Source of the DNA: Sphingobacterium prati
GTDB taxonomy: Bacteria > Bacteroidota > Bacteroidia > Sphingobacteriales > Sphingobacteriaceae
Direction: 5' to 3'
Assembly (NCBI RefSeq): GCF_013167215.1
Contig: NZ_JABJWY010000035.1
Location: forward strand, 279,753 to 343,752
DNA length: 64,000 bases
Shown piece by piece: positions 16,344-25,554 of the stretch; the first letter of the stretch is position 1, and every line of letters starts with the position of its first letter. Under the pieces are notes generated by a model, which saw nothing but the letters and a program-made list of their open reading frames with translations, ran no database searches and was not told the DNA's origin. The position numbers and the translations under genes were made by a program.

Positions 16344-16730
16344 TAATTTTTATTAATTCTCCTCTCTAAGAAATGTTTGCGAAAATACGAAAAATTTTTG
16401 AATTATTAATGGAAAATGGATTATCTATCCTCTCATCTATAATGAGTTATGATTTTGTGAACCTTCATTTTACACTATCAAAAACTATTCCACTTAATAT
16501 TGTTTTTCTTTCTATATTGCTGCTTAAATATTCAACTGATTGATATTTAAAGACCTAACAGTTTTTATTTTTTTCTATCCTTAAGTAATTTATCTAATGA
16601 TATCAGATGTGTTACATAAATTGTATGCTAGCAATTTATTTTAAAATGATAATTTTATGATAAAACAAAAAGATATATGTTTTGTTTTACTAGAGACATT
16701 AAATAAATTTAGAAGAATAAAAATTATACT
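16344..16730. other. rpoD to XRE-regulator intergenic region
   Basis: A 387-bp very AT-rich gap between divergent rpoD and the small regulator. It contains an 8-bp inverted repeat (ATAAATTG at 16616-16623, CAATTTAT at 16632-16639) that could be an operator. I see no gene or clear promoter box in it. Confidence 0.5.
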
Positions 16731-16952
16731 ATGCCAATTTTAATTCATTTGGATAAAATAATGAAAGACAAAAAAATGTCACTTAACCAATTGAGTGACA
16801 GTGTAGGGATTACACTTTCTAATCTTTCGATCATAAAAAATCAAAAGGCTAAGGCTTTACGTCTGGATACACTCGAAGCGATATGTCGAGCACTAGACTG
16901 CCAGCCTGGTGATCTGTTGCAATATTATGATGGCGGTGACGAGAAAAACTAG
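16731..16952 (+). CDS. Small Cro/CI-type (XRE) regulator
   Basis: A 73-residue helix-turn-helix protein consisting of little more than the DNA-binding domain: MKDKKMSLNQLSDSVGITLSNLSIIKNQKAKALRLDTLEAICRALD is a full XRE fold, ending with CQPGDLLQYY. It resembles the YozG/HTH_26 type of short regulators. No partner gene is adjacent; its 3' end overlaps the convergent fmt by 4 bp. It may autoregulate through the inverted repeat about 95 bp upstream (inference). Confidence 0.88.
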   Translation: MPILIHLDKIMKDKKMSLNQLSDSVGITLSNLSIIKNQKAKALRLDTLEAICRALDCQPGDLLQYYDGGDEKN

Positions 16953-17866
16953 AATCTATAGCCTTTTAAAAAGTCTACCACGTTCATTTTCTTCTTGCCT
17001 TCCAGCTGGAGTTCAGATACGCTGATATAGCCATCTTGCGTCGCAAATTTTAAATAGTTTTTTTGGTCTGTCTCGACTGTTCCGGGGACAGTAACGGTAG
17101 CCATTTTCTCTTTTTCGGTTTTATATATTTTTAATACTTTGTCATTCAGAGTCGTGAATGCTGTTGGGTAGGGGCTAAGCCCGCGTATAAAGTTATAAAC
17201 AACATCGGTAGATTGATCCCAGTTGATTTTACAATCGTCTTTGAAGATTTTTGGGGCATGCTTCAATGCGGTTGTTGGGACGATGTCATCTTGGCTTTTA
17301 GGTTGCAAAGTTCCTGCTTTTAACTCCTTGATTGTTTGAAGCAATGTTCGGGCTCCTGCATGCATGAGGTTGTCATGAAGATTTCCGGCAGTATCTGTTT
17401 CACGGATGTCAACTTTTTCAGCCAACAGTATATTTCCTGTGTCAATTTCATGCTGCAATAGGAATGTGGTCACCCCAGATTCTTTTTCACCGTTTATAAT
17501 GGCATGATTGATCGGTGCGGCACCCCTGTACTGTGGAAGTAAAGAAGCGTGGACGTTAATCGTACCGTATTTTGGCATATTCCAAACCACTTCGGGCAAC
17601 ATGCGGAATGCGACTACGACCTGAAGGTCCGCCTGATAATTTTTTAGTTCGGCGAGAAAAGCCTCGTCCCGAAGTTTGACCGGTTGAAGAACGGGGATAT
17701 GATGTTGTGTAGCGTATATTTTAATGGCTGATTCCTGTATTTTCTGCCCACGGCCTGCAGGCTTGTCCGGTACTGTAACGACTGCAACGACTTGTTCGCC
17801 GGATTGAATGAGTGCTTCAAGTGAAGCAACCGCAAAGTCAGGTGTTCCCATGAAAATAATACGCAT
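16949..17866 (-). CDS. fmt: Methionyl-tRNA formyltransferase
   Basis: Fmt formylates initiator Met-tRNA using 10-formyltetrahydrofolate so that translation can begin. The 305-residue length is typical. The N-terminus MRIIFMGTPDFAVASLEALI is the family hallmark, the catalytic Asn, His and Asp lie in INVHASLLPQYRGAAPI and HEIDTGNILL, and the C-terminal OB-like domain that binds tRNA covers about residues 205-305 (VYNFIRGLSPYPTAFT). Tail-to-tail with the XRE regulator with a 4-bp overlap of coding ends and no separate terminator. Usually def is adjacent in other phyla; it is not here. Confidence 0.96.
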   Translation of the reverse strand: MRIIFMGTPDFAVASLEALIQSGEQVVAVVTVPDKPAGRGQKIQESAIKIYATQHHIPVLQPVKLRDEAFLAELKNYQADLQVVVAFRMLPEVVWNMPKYGTINVHASLLPQYRGAAPINHAIINGEKESGVTTFLLQHEIDTGNILLAEKVDIRETDTAGNLHDNLMHAGARTLLQTIKELKAGTLQPKSQDDIVPTTALKHAPKIFKDDCKINWDQSTDVVYNFIRGLSPYPTAFTTLNDKVLKIYKTEKEKMATVTVPGTVETDQKNYLKFATQDGYISVSELQLEGKKKMNVVDFLKGYRF

Positions 17867-17961
17867 AGTACAGGTGTTTTTTTATAATTTTTTTAAAATC
17901 AATCAATAGTTTGGCAGATTATCAATCCGCCGTGAAAGCACTAATTATTTGTTATTACAGT

Positions 17962-17990
17962 TTTGTAAATAACAAATTTTTATAACTTTG
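17962..17990 (+). promoter_or_regulatory. Promoter of the LolC/E-like permease
   Basis: TTTG (17962-17965), 17-nt spacer, TAACTTTG (17983-17990). It predicts a start near 17994 and supports use of the TTG start codon at 18017. Confidence 0.65.
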
Positions 17991-18016
17991 CGAAGTTACA
18001 TAAATATATTGAAAGC

Positions 18017-19234
18017 TTGAATTTTCCTTATTTTTTAGCAAATCGAATAGCATTTTCCGGTAAACGGACTTTCTCAAAATTGATCGTTCGGGTTACAATT
18101 GGTGCAATTGCGCTAGCCATTGCTGCCATTATTATCTCTATTGCTGTTTTGCGCGGATTTAAGGGAGAGATCATTAGCAAACAGCGTGGATTTTTTGCTG
18201 ATGTATTGGTGTTGCGCTATGACCTCAATAAATCCCACGAAAATTCACCCATTTCACTTACACCCCAACTACATAAGTCTATATTAGCGAATCCAGAGGT
18301 GTATTCTATCAATCCTTTTGCGACAAAAGCTGGCATCATCAATGTGAACGACGAGGTGGAAGGGGTTGTTTTGAAAGGAATAGATTCGCTATATGATCAG
18401 CAACCAATAAACAACATGTTGCTCGAGGGGAATACGATAGACTTTAAATCTGAGGATGTCGACAATCAGATTCTAATCTCTAAATATCTGGCCGACAGGC
18501 TTCTCTTAAAAGTAGGTGATGACTTCATTATGTATTTTGTTCAAGAGCCTATCCGTAAGCGGAAGTTTGTTATTAAGGGAATATTTAATACTGGTTCAGA
18601 GGAGCTAGACAAGGTTTATGTGATCGGGTCCTTGAAGGTTATTAGGAAGTTGAGCAATCTTGATGACAACGAAGTGGGGGGGTATGAAATTCGGATAAAG
18701 GATTTCAATCAACTTGAACAGGCAGCAAGCAAAATAGAGGATTTGCTACCGATTGATATGCAGGCAATCAATATTAAAGATCAGGTACCTGATATTTTCC
18801 AATGGCTGGATCTATTGGATATGAATACCAAGATCATCTTTATATTGATGACTGTAGTGGCTATTATCAATATGATTTCTGCATTATTGATTACGATTCT
18901 AGAACGTACATCCATGATCGGTATTTTAAAGGCATTGGGCTATCGTAATGCAGGTATTCGACGGGTATTTATGTATAGTGCTTTATATCTAATTGGCCTA
19001 GGCTTACTGATCGGGAATATTATCGGATTGGGCTTTTATTTTCTACAGGATTATACACACTTTTTCAAGCTGGATGAGCAGACTTATTATATTTCTTATG
19101 TTGCCGTAAAACTCTATTGGTCGGATGTGATTCTAGTTAATCTTGCCGTAGTCTTCATTGGAATGGTTTCCTTGTTCATTCCTTCGATGTTAATCACCCA
19201 GATTAGTCCGATAAAAGCAATTTCTTTTAAGTAG
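18017..19234 (+). CDS. LolC/LolE-family ABC permease (FtsX-like)
   Basis: A 405-residue inner-membrane permease with the MacB/FtsX plan: a first transmembrane helix at about residues 27-50 (VTIGAIALAIAAIIISIAVL), a large periplasmic domain to about residue 270, then three helices and the FtsX motif IINMISALLITILERTSMIGILKALG. Its start MNFPYFLANRIAFSGKRTFSKLIVRV is that of lipoprotein-release permeases LolC/E, which hand lipoproteins to LolA. The matching ATPase LolD is not adjacent. The only sensible start is the TTG at 18017: no in-frame ATG lies upstream, and the promoter ends 27 nt before it. Confidence 0.87.
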   Translation: MNFPYFLANRIAFSGKRTFSKLIVRVTIGAIALAIAAIIISIAVLRGFKGEIISKQRGFFADVLVLRYDLNKSHENSPISLTPQLHKSILANPEVYSINPFATKAGIINVNDEVEGVVLKGIDSLYDQQPINNMLLEGNTIDFKSEDVDNQILISKYLADRLLLKVGDDFIMYFVQEPIRKRKFVIKGIFNTGSEELDKVYVIGSLKVIRKLSNLDDNEVGGYEIRIKDFNQLEQAASKIEDLLPIDMQAINIKDQVPDIFQWLDLLDMNTKIIFILMTVVAIINMISALLITILERTSMIGILKALGYRNAGIRRVFMYSALYLIGLGLLIGNIIGLGFYFLQDYTHFFKLDEQTYYISYVAVKLYWSDVILVNLAVVFIGMVSLFIPSMLITQISPIKAISFK

Positions 19235-19346
19235 GCCCTTTTTTAGGACTCGTTTTACTGGAAAAATCGTATTTTTAGAGCTGTTAGCTATTTTCGGCTA
19301 GTAAGGAAATAACTAGATATATTTTACCGATAGCATACGAGCACAT

Positions 19347-21470
19347 ATGAATAAAACTTTCGAGCATATTTCCCACGCTTTTGAAGCGCCTTTACAAAAT
19401 CCCGTACTTATTTTTTCACTGGTACTCTTTATTATCCTTCTTTCCCCCATTATACTTCGGCCAATTAAGGTGCCGGGTATTATTGGACTAATTATCTCCG
19501 GCGTTATTATTGGACCCCACGGATTAAATTGGCTGGAGAAAAATTCAGCCATTAATCTGTTTTCAACAATAGGTCTTTTATACATTATGTTTATTGCCGG
19601 TCTGGAATTGGACATGAATGAATTTAAAAAGACCAAAAATAAAAGCTTACTATTTGGTTTTTTTACATTTATCGTTCCCATAAGCATTGGTTATCCTGTC
19701 TGCCATTTTCTGTTGGGCTATGATGTGCTGGCGAGTTTGTTAATATCGAGTATGTTTGCGACCCATACCTTGGTGTCATATCCTATAGTGAATAGTTACG
19801 GGATATCCAAGATGGAAGCGGTGGCAATTACAATTGGTGGAACGATCCTGACCGATACGGCGGTGCTGATTATCTTAGCTGTCATCACAGGTGTCTCACA
19901 AGGGAATATAGGAAATGAATTTTGGGTTACACTCGGGATTTCCTTTGCGATTTTCCTTTTTATTATGTTTGGTATTATCCCAAGGATTGCAAAATGGTTT
20001 TTTGAGCGGCTAGGCAGCGAAAAGACCGCAAACTATATTTTTGTACTTTCCGTTGTGTTTTTTGCTGCCTTTCTGGCAGAAATTGCAGGTTTGGAACCCA
20101 TTATCGGAGCGTTTGTGGCGGGTTTGGCTTTGAATAAATTGATTCCACATTCTTCAGCACTGATGAATAGAATTGAATTCATTGGTAATGCCATTTTCAT
20201 TCCTTTTTTCCTTATATCTGTTGGTATGATTGTGGATGTAAGTGTTATTTTGAAGGGACCTCAGGCATTAATTATAGCTGGTACACTCACGATCGTCGCC
20301 ATTGTAGGAAAATATGTGGCTGCTTGGCTTACCCAGAAAATATTCAATTATAGTCGTGGGCAGCGTAACCTGATCTTTGGCTTGAGCAGTGCGCATGCTG
20401 CAGCTACATTAGCTGTTATTATGGTTGGTCACAAGAATGGGATTATCGATGAAAATGTTCTCAATGGTACAATTTTGCTCATTCTGGTCACTTGTATTGT
20501 TGCTACCATCGTCACAGGAAATGCATCCAAAAAAGTGGTTATGGATGGCGAACAGGATGAAGAGCATACCGATGTTGTAAAAGATCAAGATGAAAACATT
20601 TTGATCTCTATTGCAAATATGGATAACATGGAGCCAATACTTGATTTCTCGACCTACATAAAGAGTAAAAAATGTACCTATCCAGTGAATATTGTTTCGG
20701 TAGTAAAGGATAATGAACAAGCGCAACTGAATATGAGCCGAGCACGCAAGAATTTAGATAATATGGTGCGTTATGCTTCTGGTTCAGAGACGAACGTCAA
20801 TATCAGCGCAACAATAGACTTGAATATTGCCAGTGGAGTGGCCAGGTCAGCAAAAGAGGTTTCTGCAAATTGTATCGTGCTGGGATGGCCAAGTGCAGCC
20901 AATTTTATGGATAAATTTGTTGGCGAAAAAACAGAAAGCATTCTTAACAGGACATCTGCCAACGTGATGATCTGTCATTTTAAAAAACCATTTATCTCCA
21001 ATAAATCTATTGTTGTGTTTGCTCCGCCAATGTGTGAGGCTGAGTTTGGTTTTGAATATTGGCTGGAGAAAGTGATTAAGCTTGCACAGGAGTTATCTGT
21101 ACCAATTTCTTTTGTCGTTGATTCACGGTCTGAATCTGCCATTAAGGCCCATCTTGAGGAAATAAAAAACTCTGTTCCTGTTGCCTTTAAACAATACGAT
21201 GATTGGGATAATTTACAAGGGCTGAAAGCTTATAAGGAAGAAGATTCCATGTTCATTTTTGTATCTGCTCGAAATGGTGAAGTTTCCTACCGTGATTCGC
21301 TAGATGGGGTGGCAAAAAAATTAGATCGCCTCTATGCAAACGAAAACCTTGTTTTGGTGTTTCCTAGTAGGATAGAGAATGCGCATATTGACGAATATGA
21401 AGACGTCGAGGCTGCTCCGATATTCCGAAAGATTAGTAAAGAGATTGGAAATATGTTTAATAAAGGGTAA
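19347..21470 (+). CDS. CPA2-family cation:proton antiporter with C-terminal Usp-like region
   Basis: This 707-residue protein has a Na+/H+ (or K+/H+) exchanger domain of the CPA2 family over about residues 1-400, with some 12-13 membrane helices; typical segments are LRPIKVPGIIGLIISGVIIGPHGLN, GLLYIMFIAGLELDMNEF and AGLEPIIGAFVAGLALNKLIP. The remaining 300 residues are soluble and cytoplasmic and look like tandem universal-stress-protein folds (ANCIVLGWPSAANFMDKFVGEKTESILNRTSANVMI), which may sense nucleotides or regulate transport. It likely handles pH or cation homeostasis. The icd gene follows after only 26 nt, so the two may share a transcript. Confidence 0.9.
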   Translation: MNKTFEHISHAFEAPLQNPVLIFSLVLFIILLSPIILRPIKVPGIIGLIISGVIIGPHGLNWLEKNSAINLFSTIGLLYIMFIAGLELDMNEFKKTKNKSLLFGFFTFIVPISIGYPVCHFLLGYDVLASLLISSMFATHTLVSYPIVNSYGISKMEAVAITIGGTILTDTAVLIILAVITGVSQGNIGNEFWVTLGISFAIFLFIMFGIIPRIAKWFFERLGSEKTANYIFVLSVVFFAAFLAEIAGLEPIIGAFVAGLALNKLIPHSSALMNRIEFIGNAIFIPFFLISVGMIVDVSVILKGPQALIIAGTLTIVAIVGKYVAAWLTQKIFNYSRGQRNLIFGLSSAHAAATLAVIMVGHKNGIIDENVLNGTILLILVTCIVATIVTGNASKKVVMDGEQDEEHTDVVKDQDENILISIANMDNMEPILDFSTYIKSKKCTYPVNIVSVVKDNEQAQLNMSRARKNLDNMVRYASGSETNVNISATIDLNIASGVARSAKEVSANCIVLGWPSAANFMDKFVGEKTESILNRTSANVMICHFKKPFISNKSIVVFAPPMCEAEFGFEYWLEKVIKLAQELSVPISFVVDSRSESAIKAHLEEIKNSVPVAFKQYDDWDNLQGLKAYKEEDSMFIFVSARNGEVSYRDSLDGVAKKLDRLYANENLVLVFPSRIENAHIDEYEDVEAAPIFRKISKEIGNMFNKG

Positions 21471-21496
21471 TTGCTATCCGCTAAAAACACAGATTT

Positions 21497-22759
21497 ATGT
21501 CAAATAAGATTACAATGTCCAATGACGGAACGTTACATGTTCCAGATTCCCCAACGATTCCGTTTATCATAGGCGATGGTATAGGTCCAGATCTATGGCA
21601 TGCCGCAGAGCGTGTTTTTGATAAAGCTGTGGAGAAGGCCTACCAGGGACAGCGAAAAGTCATCTGGAAGGAGGTATTGGCAGGTGAGAAAGCTTTTAAT
21701 TCAACCGGTGAATGGTTGCCCAAAGCGACATTAGATGTATTGCGGGAATATCTTGTTGGTATAAAAGGCCCATTGACTACTCCGGTAGGTGGGGGCATTC
21801 GCTCATTGAATGTTGCCTTGCGTAAGGATTTGGATCTTTACGTCTGTCAACGACCGACAAAATGGTTTAAAGGTGTGCCGTCTCCGGTTAAACATCCTGA
21901 ATATGTCGATATGGTGATATTTAGGGAAAATACCGAAGATATTTATGCCGGTATAGAGTTTCAGGCAGGGAGTGCTGAATCCAATAAACTACAAGATTTT
22001 CTGCATGACGAACTTGATATTGATTATGGTTTTTCGAGTACCACAGGAGTGGGGGTGAAATTGGTTTCTGAGCAGGGATCCAAGCGTTTAGTTCGTGCGG
22101 CGATCGAACATGCCATTCATTATGCATTACCTTCAGTTACAATTGTGCACAAAGGGAATATTATGAAATATACCGAGGGAGCTTTCAAAATCTGGGGCTT
22201 TGAAGTTGCGGAGTCTGAATTTGCGGATAAGACATATACCTGGGGCCAATGGGAGCGAACAAAAACCGAGAAAGGCGAGACTGCTGCCAACCAGGAACAA
22301 AAGGATGCTTTGGCTTCGGGCAAGATCTTGATTAAAGATATCATAGCGGATAACTTCCTGCAACAGATCTTGCTCAATCCACGTGATTTTTCGGTGGTGG
22401 CAACCTTGAATTTAAATGGCGATTATATCTCCGATGCGCTCGCGGCCATGGTTGGGGGGATTGGAATAGCACCAGGAGCCAATATCAATTTTAAGACCGG
22501 TCATGCCGTTTTTGAAGCTACTCATGGTACAGCGCCGCGATTTGCAAATACAAATACAATGAATCCTTCATCAGTGATCCTTAGCGGTGTCATGATGTTT
22601 GAGTATCTGGGTTGGACGGAAGCTGCGGCGGAAATTGTAAAGGCGCTGGCGGAGACTATTATCGCAAAAACGGTGACTGTGGATTTTTATAATCTGATGG
22701 ATGATGCAACATTGGTGAAAACCAGTGAGTTCGCAGATCGGATCATTGAAAAATTATAA
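21497..22759 (+). CDS. icd: NADP-dependent isocitrate dehydrogenase
   Basis: Icd converts isocitrate to 2-oxoglutarate and CO2 in the TCA cycle. The 420-residue length and motifs match the E. coli-type homodimeric enzyme: FIIGDGIGPDLW, the substrate loop GGIRSLNVALRKDLDLYVCQRP (Ser in RSLN is the residue phosphorylated in E. coli), FRENTEDIYAGIE, VHKGNIMKYTEGAF and the cofactor region ATHGTAPRFANTNTMNPSSVIL. It follows the antiporter closely and ends in a strong terminator whose T-tract reaches the next start codon. Confidence 0.97.
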   Translation: MSNKITMSNDGTLHVPDSPTIPFIIGDGIGPDLWHAAERVFDKAVEKAYQGQRKVIWKEVLAGEKAFNSTGEWLPKATLDVLREYLVGIKGPLTTPVGGGIRSLNVALRKDLDLYVCQRPTKWFKGVPSPVKHPEYVDMVIFRENTEDIYAGIEFQAGSAESNKLQDFLHDELDIDYGFSSTTGVGVKLVSEQGSKRLVRAAIEHAIHYALPSVTIVHKGNIMKYTEGAFKIWGFEVAESEFADKTYTWGQWERTKTEKGETAANQEQKDALASGKILIKDIIADNFLQQILLNPRDFSVVATLNLNGDYISDALAAMVGGIGIAPGANINFKTGHAVFEATHGTAPRFANTNTMNPSSVILSGVMMFEYLGWTEAAAEIVKALAETIIAKTVTVDFYNLMDDATLVKTSEFADRIIEKL

Positions 22760-22781
22760 GAATTTTCTTTTTTAAGATATT

Positions 22782-22814
22782 AAGCAGAAATTAGATTAAA
22801 ATTTCTGCTTTTTT
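22782..22814 (+). terminator. Terminator of icd
   Basis: Hairpin GCAGAAATT/AATTTCTGC (22784-22792 with 22800-22808) followed by T6. The next nucleotide is the A of the following gene's ATG. Confidence 0.8.
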
Positions 22815-23072
22815 ATGCATTGTGATCAACTTCCCCCTTTTGTAAAAGAATCCACCGTTTTTAGCACGGAAGACAAAATTAAACTGGCTCAGATAGACCG
22901 TTTGCCTACACCGCAAGAAGTGGATGAAATTACATCCCTGCCTGAAATTTATGAATTATTAAATGCCTTCATCGGTGACCAATCTTCCCGCAATGTCCAT
23001 CTTCAGCTTAAAGCGAAAGAGTATTTGCAAGATAATCAATTAGATATGGCTTGGAAGGTGCTTCTTCTTTGA
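22815..23072 (+). CDS. Small hypothetical protein
   Basis: An 85-residue soluble protein, not recognised. Composition and codon use look like real coding sequence (acidic, helical, ending in ARKEYLQDN-like helix QLKAKEYLQDNQLDMAWKVLLL). It has no signal peptide or membrane segment. The ATG is the first base after the T-tract of the icd terminator, so it has no leader of its own unless transcription reads through. A later TTG start near 22900 would give about 56 residues. Function is unknown. Confidence 0.55.
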   Translation: MHCDQLPPFVKESTVFSTEDKIKLAQIDRLPTPQEVDEITSLPEIYELLNAFIGDQSSRNVHLQLKAKEYLQDNQLDMAWKVLLL

Positions 23073-23162
23073 TTATTTTAATAACCAATCGCGATCTTGT
23101 TGTGTGATATTTTTATTGAAATGAATCAGAATTTTGTAAATTATCAATAAAAAAACAGAATA

Positions 23163-23194
23163 GTTGAAAAATATATAATTTTATTTTACCTTTG
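23163..23194 (+). promoter_or_regulatory. Promoter of serC
   Basis: TTG (23164-23166), 20-nt spacer, TACCTTTG (23187-23194), an exact -7 match. The serC ATG is 65 nt downstream. Confidence 0.65.
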
Positions 23195-23259
23195 GTTTTT
23201 AAAACAACAGATTGCTTTACTAGGGTTCAGAAAGGGCAATCAAACAAACTATAACATCA

Positions 23260-24330
23260 ATGAAACATAATTTTGGAGCAGGTCCATGTATTCTGCCAAA
23301 GGAAGTATTTCAACAAGCCTCAGAAGCTGTAATTGATTTTAACAACACAGGTTTATCAATTTTAGAGATCTCTCACCGTTCCAAAGAGTTTGAAGCAGTG
23401 ATAGATGAGGCGACTCAGTTAGTACGCGAACTATTAGCCGTGCCACAAGGATATTCGATTCTTTTCTTGCAAGGTGGCGCTAGTCTACAATTTGCAATGG
23501 CCCCCCTAAACCTTTTACCTGAAGGCGGTAAAGCTGCTTATTTAGATACAGGTGTATGGGCGACAAAGGCTTTAAAAGAAGCGAAGAAATTCGGAACGGT
23601 AGATGTTGTAGCCTCCTCGATAGATAAAAACTATTCTTATATTCCTAAAGGATATTCAGTTCCGGCAGATGCGGCTTATTTTCACTATACGGCAAATAAT
23701 ACAATTTATGGTACCGAGGTGTTTGAAAAACCGGCTACAGATTTGCCCGTAGTTGTTGATATGTCTTCTGATATTTTTTCCCGCGAGATCAATGTTGCAG
23801 ATTACGATTTGATCTATGCTGGAGCGCAAAAAAATATGGGCCCTGCCGGTGTGACGTTGGTTATTGTGAAAGATGATATTTTGGGTAAATCAGGACGTGT
23901 ATTGCCTTCGATGTTAGATTATCAGTTGCACATCAATGGTGGCTCCATGTACAACACACCGCCGGTATATTCGATCTTTGTTTCGATGTTGAATTTACGT
24001 TGGTTAAAAGCAAAAGGTGGCGTCGCTGTTTTGGAGCAGGAAAATATCATTAAAGCACGTGCTCTATACGATGAGATCGACCGCAACCCTTTATTCAAAG
24101 GTACTGCTGCTGTTGAAGACCGTTCGCGCATGAATGTGACATTCGTCATGGATACGCCTGAGCTGGAAGCGGAATTTTTGGCTTTAGCAAAGGAACGTAA
24201 TCTTATTGGTATCAAAGGGCACCGTTCGGTAGGTGGCTTCAGAGCTTCGATTTATAATGCATTGCCATTGAGCAGCGTGAACGCATTGATTGATGCCATG
24301 AAGGAATTTGAAGATACACACAACTCATAG
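23260..24330 (+). CDS. serC: Phosphoserine aminotransferase
   Basis: SerC converts 3-phosphohydroxypyruvate to phosphoserine with glutamate, using PLP; it also serves pyridoxal phosphate synthesis in some bacteria. The 356-residue protein starts with HNFGAGPCILPKEVF, shows LFLQGGASLQFAM, and the PLP lysine is Lys191 in AGAQKNMGPAGVT. The C-terminal IKGHRSVGGFRASIYNALP binds the substrate phosphate. It precedes serA by 152 nt in the same direction, forming a serine-synthesis pair (serB is not in the window). Confidence 0.97.
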   Translation: MKHNFGAGPCILPKEVFQQASEAVIDFNNTGLSILEISHRSKEFEAVIDEATQLVRELLAVPQGYSILFLQGGASLQFAMAPLNLLPEGGKAAYLDTGVWATKALKEAKKFGTVDVVASSIDKNYSYIPKGYSVPADAAYFHYTANNTIYGTEVFEKPATDLPVVVDMSSDIFSREINVADYDLIYAGAQKNMGPAGVTLVIVKDDILGKSGRVLPSMLDYQLHINGGSMYNTPPVYSIFVSMLNLRWLKAKGGVAVLEQENIIKARALYDEIDRNPLFKGTAAVEDRSRMNVTFVMDTPELEAEFLALAKERNLIGIKGHRSVGGFRASIYNALPLSSVNALIDAMKEFEDTHNS

Positions 24331-24482
24331 AATTGATTAAAAAATCGTAATGAAAGGATCAGCTTCATTGAAACCACAACAGTAGACTCCATGAAATCTG
24401 GCCTATTTATCTATACAAAATAAACAGGATGTCAAAGATTCATTTATACAATGAAAATTGACACACATAAATACTTATAAAA

Positions 24483-25430
24483 ATGAAAATATTAGCAAAT
24501 GACGGTATCGATCCACTAGGAAAGAAAATGTTGGAAGATGCTGGTCATACTGTAGATACAAACCATATACCACAGGAAGAGTTGGCTGAAAAGCTACTTG
24601 CCTACGATGCGATCACTGTACGCAGTGCGACTAAAGTCCGTCAGGTATTGATCGACGGCTGTCCTAATCTGAAAGTAATTGGTCGTGGTGGAGTAGGTAT
24701 GGATAATATTGACGTGGAATATGCGCGTTCAAAAGGCATTGCTGTCGTCAATACACCAGCTGCATCGTCTTTATCCGTTGCTGAATTGGTTTTTGCGCAC
24801 CTATTGAATGGTGTACGGTTTTTATATGACTCCAACCGGAAAATGCCTGTTGAAGGAAATACCAAATTCGGTGTTTTGAAAAAGGCGTACGGTTCGGGAA
24901 CTGAACTACGCGGAAAAACAATCGGTATCGTAGGTTTTGGGCGTATCGGTCGTGAGGTCGCTAAGATCGCCATCGGTCTGGGAATGGATGTCGTTTATAC
25001 AGATCTGTTTGAAGGCCCGAAAGGACTTACCATTGAGCTTTCAGAGGGTATCCAGGTTGAGGTTCCGATCAAACAGGTGGAAATGACCGACTTGTTGAAG
25101 GTTTCTGACTTTATCTCTTTGCATGTACCGTTTTTGGATAAACCAGCGATCGGTGCTGCGGAATTCCCATTATTGAAAGATGGTGTTGGCTTAGTGAACG
25201 CTTCCAGAGGTGGCGTTATTGATGAGCTGGAGTTGGTGAAGGCATTGGATGCTGGCAAAGTTGCATTTGCGGGTTTAGATGTGTTCGACAACGAACCTAC
25301 ACCGCGTGAGGAAATTTTAAAACATCCGAAGATTTCGTTGACACCACATATTGGCGCAGCGACAAATGAAGCGCAAGAAAGAATCGGCGAAGAATTGGCC
25401 GGTCTACTGATCGAAAACTTGAAGAAGTAA
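24483..25430 (+). CDS. serA: D-3-phosphoglycerate dehydrogenase (short form)
   Basis: SerA oxidises 3-phosphoglycerate to phosphohydroxypyruvate with NAD+, the first step of serine synthesis. The 315-residue length means it lacks the C-terminal ACT/ASB regulatory domains of long SerA. The NAD-binding motif IGIVGFGRIGREVAKIA lies near residues 141-157; catalytic Arg is in NASRGGVIDELEL, Glu in DVFDNEPTPREE and His in LTPHIGAATNEA. Its position just after serC supports the assignment over other D-2-hydroxyacid dehydrogenases. A strong terminator follows. Confidence 0.93.
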   Translation: MKILANDGIDPLGKKMLEDAGHTVDTNHIPQEELAEKLLAYDAITVRSATKVRQVLIDGCPNLKVIGRGGVGMDNIDVEYARSKGIAVVNTPAASSLSVAELVFAHLLNGVRFLYDSNRKMPVEGNTKFGVLKKAYGSGTELRGKTIGIVGFGRIGREVAKIAIGLGMDVVYTDLFEGPKGLTIELSEGIQVEVPIKQVEMTDLLKVSDFISLHVPFLDKPAIGAAEFPLLKDGVGLVNASRGGVIDELELVKALDAGKVAFAGLDVFDNEPTPREEILKHPKISLTPHIGAATNEAQERIGEELAGLLIENLKK

Positions 25431-25452
25431 TTCTTCCGCATAGAATAAATAT

Positions 25453-25494
25453 ATGCGGCACAAAACTTTCATGATTTTGTGCCGCATTTTTTTT
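25453..25494 (+). terminator. Terminator of serC-serA
   Basis: Perfect 13-bp hairpin ATGCGGCACAAAA/TTTTGTGCCGCAT followed by T8. Confidence 0.9.
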
Positions 25495-25554
25495 AATATA
25501 AATTCATGAATTGCCTATATTGGCGCACAGAAATTTAATAATTGTAACTTTAGT

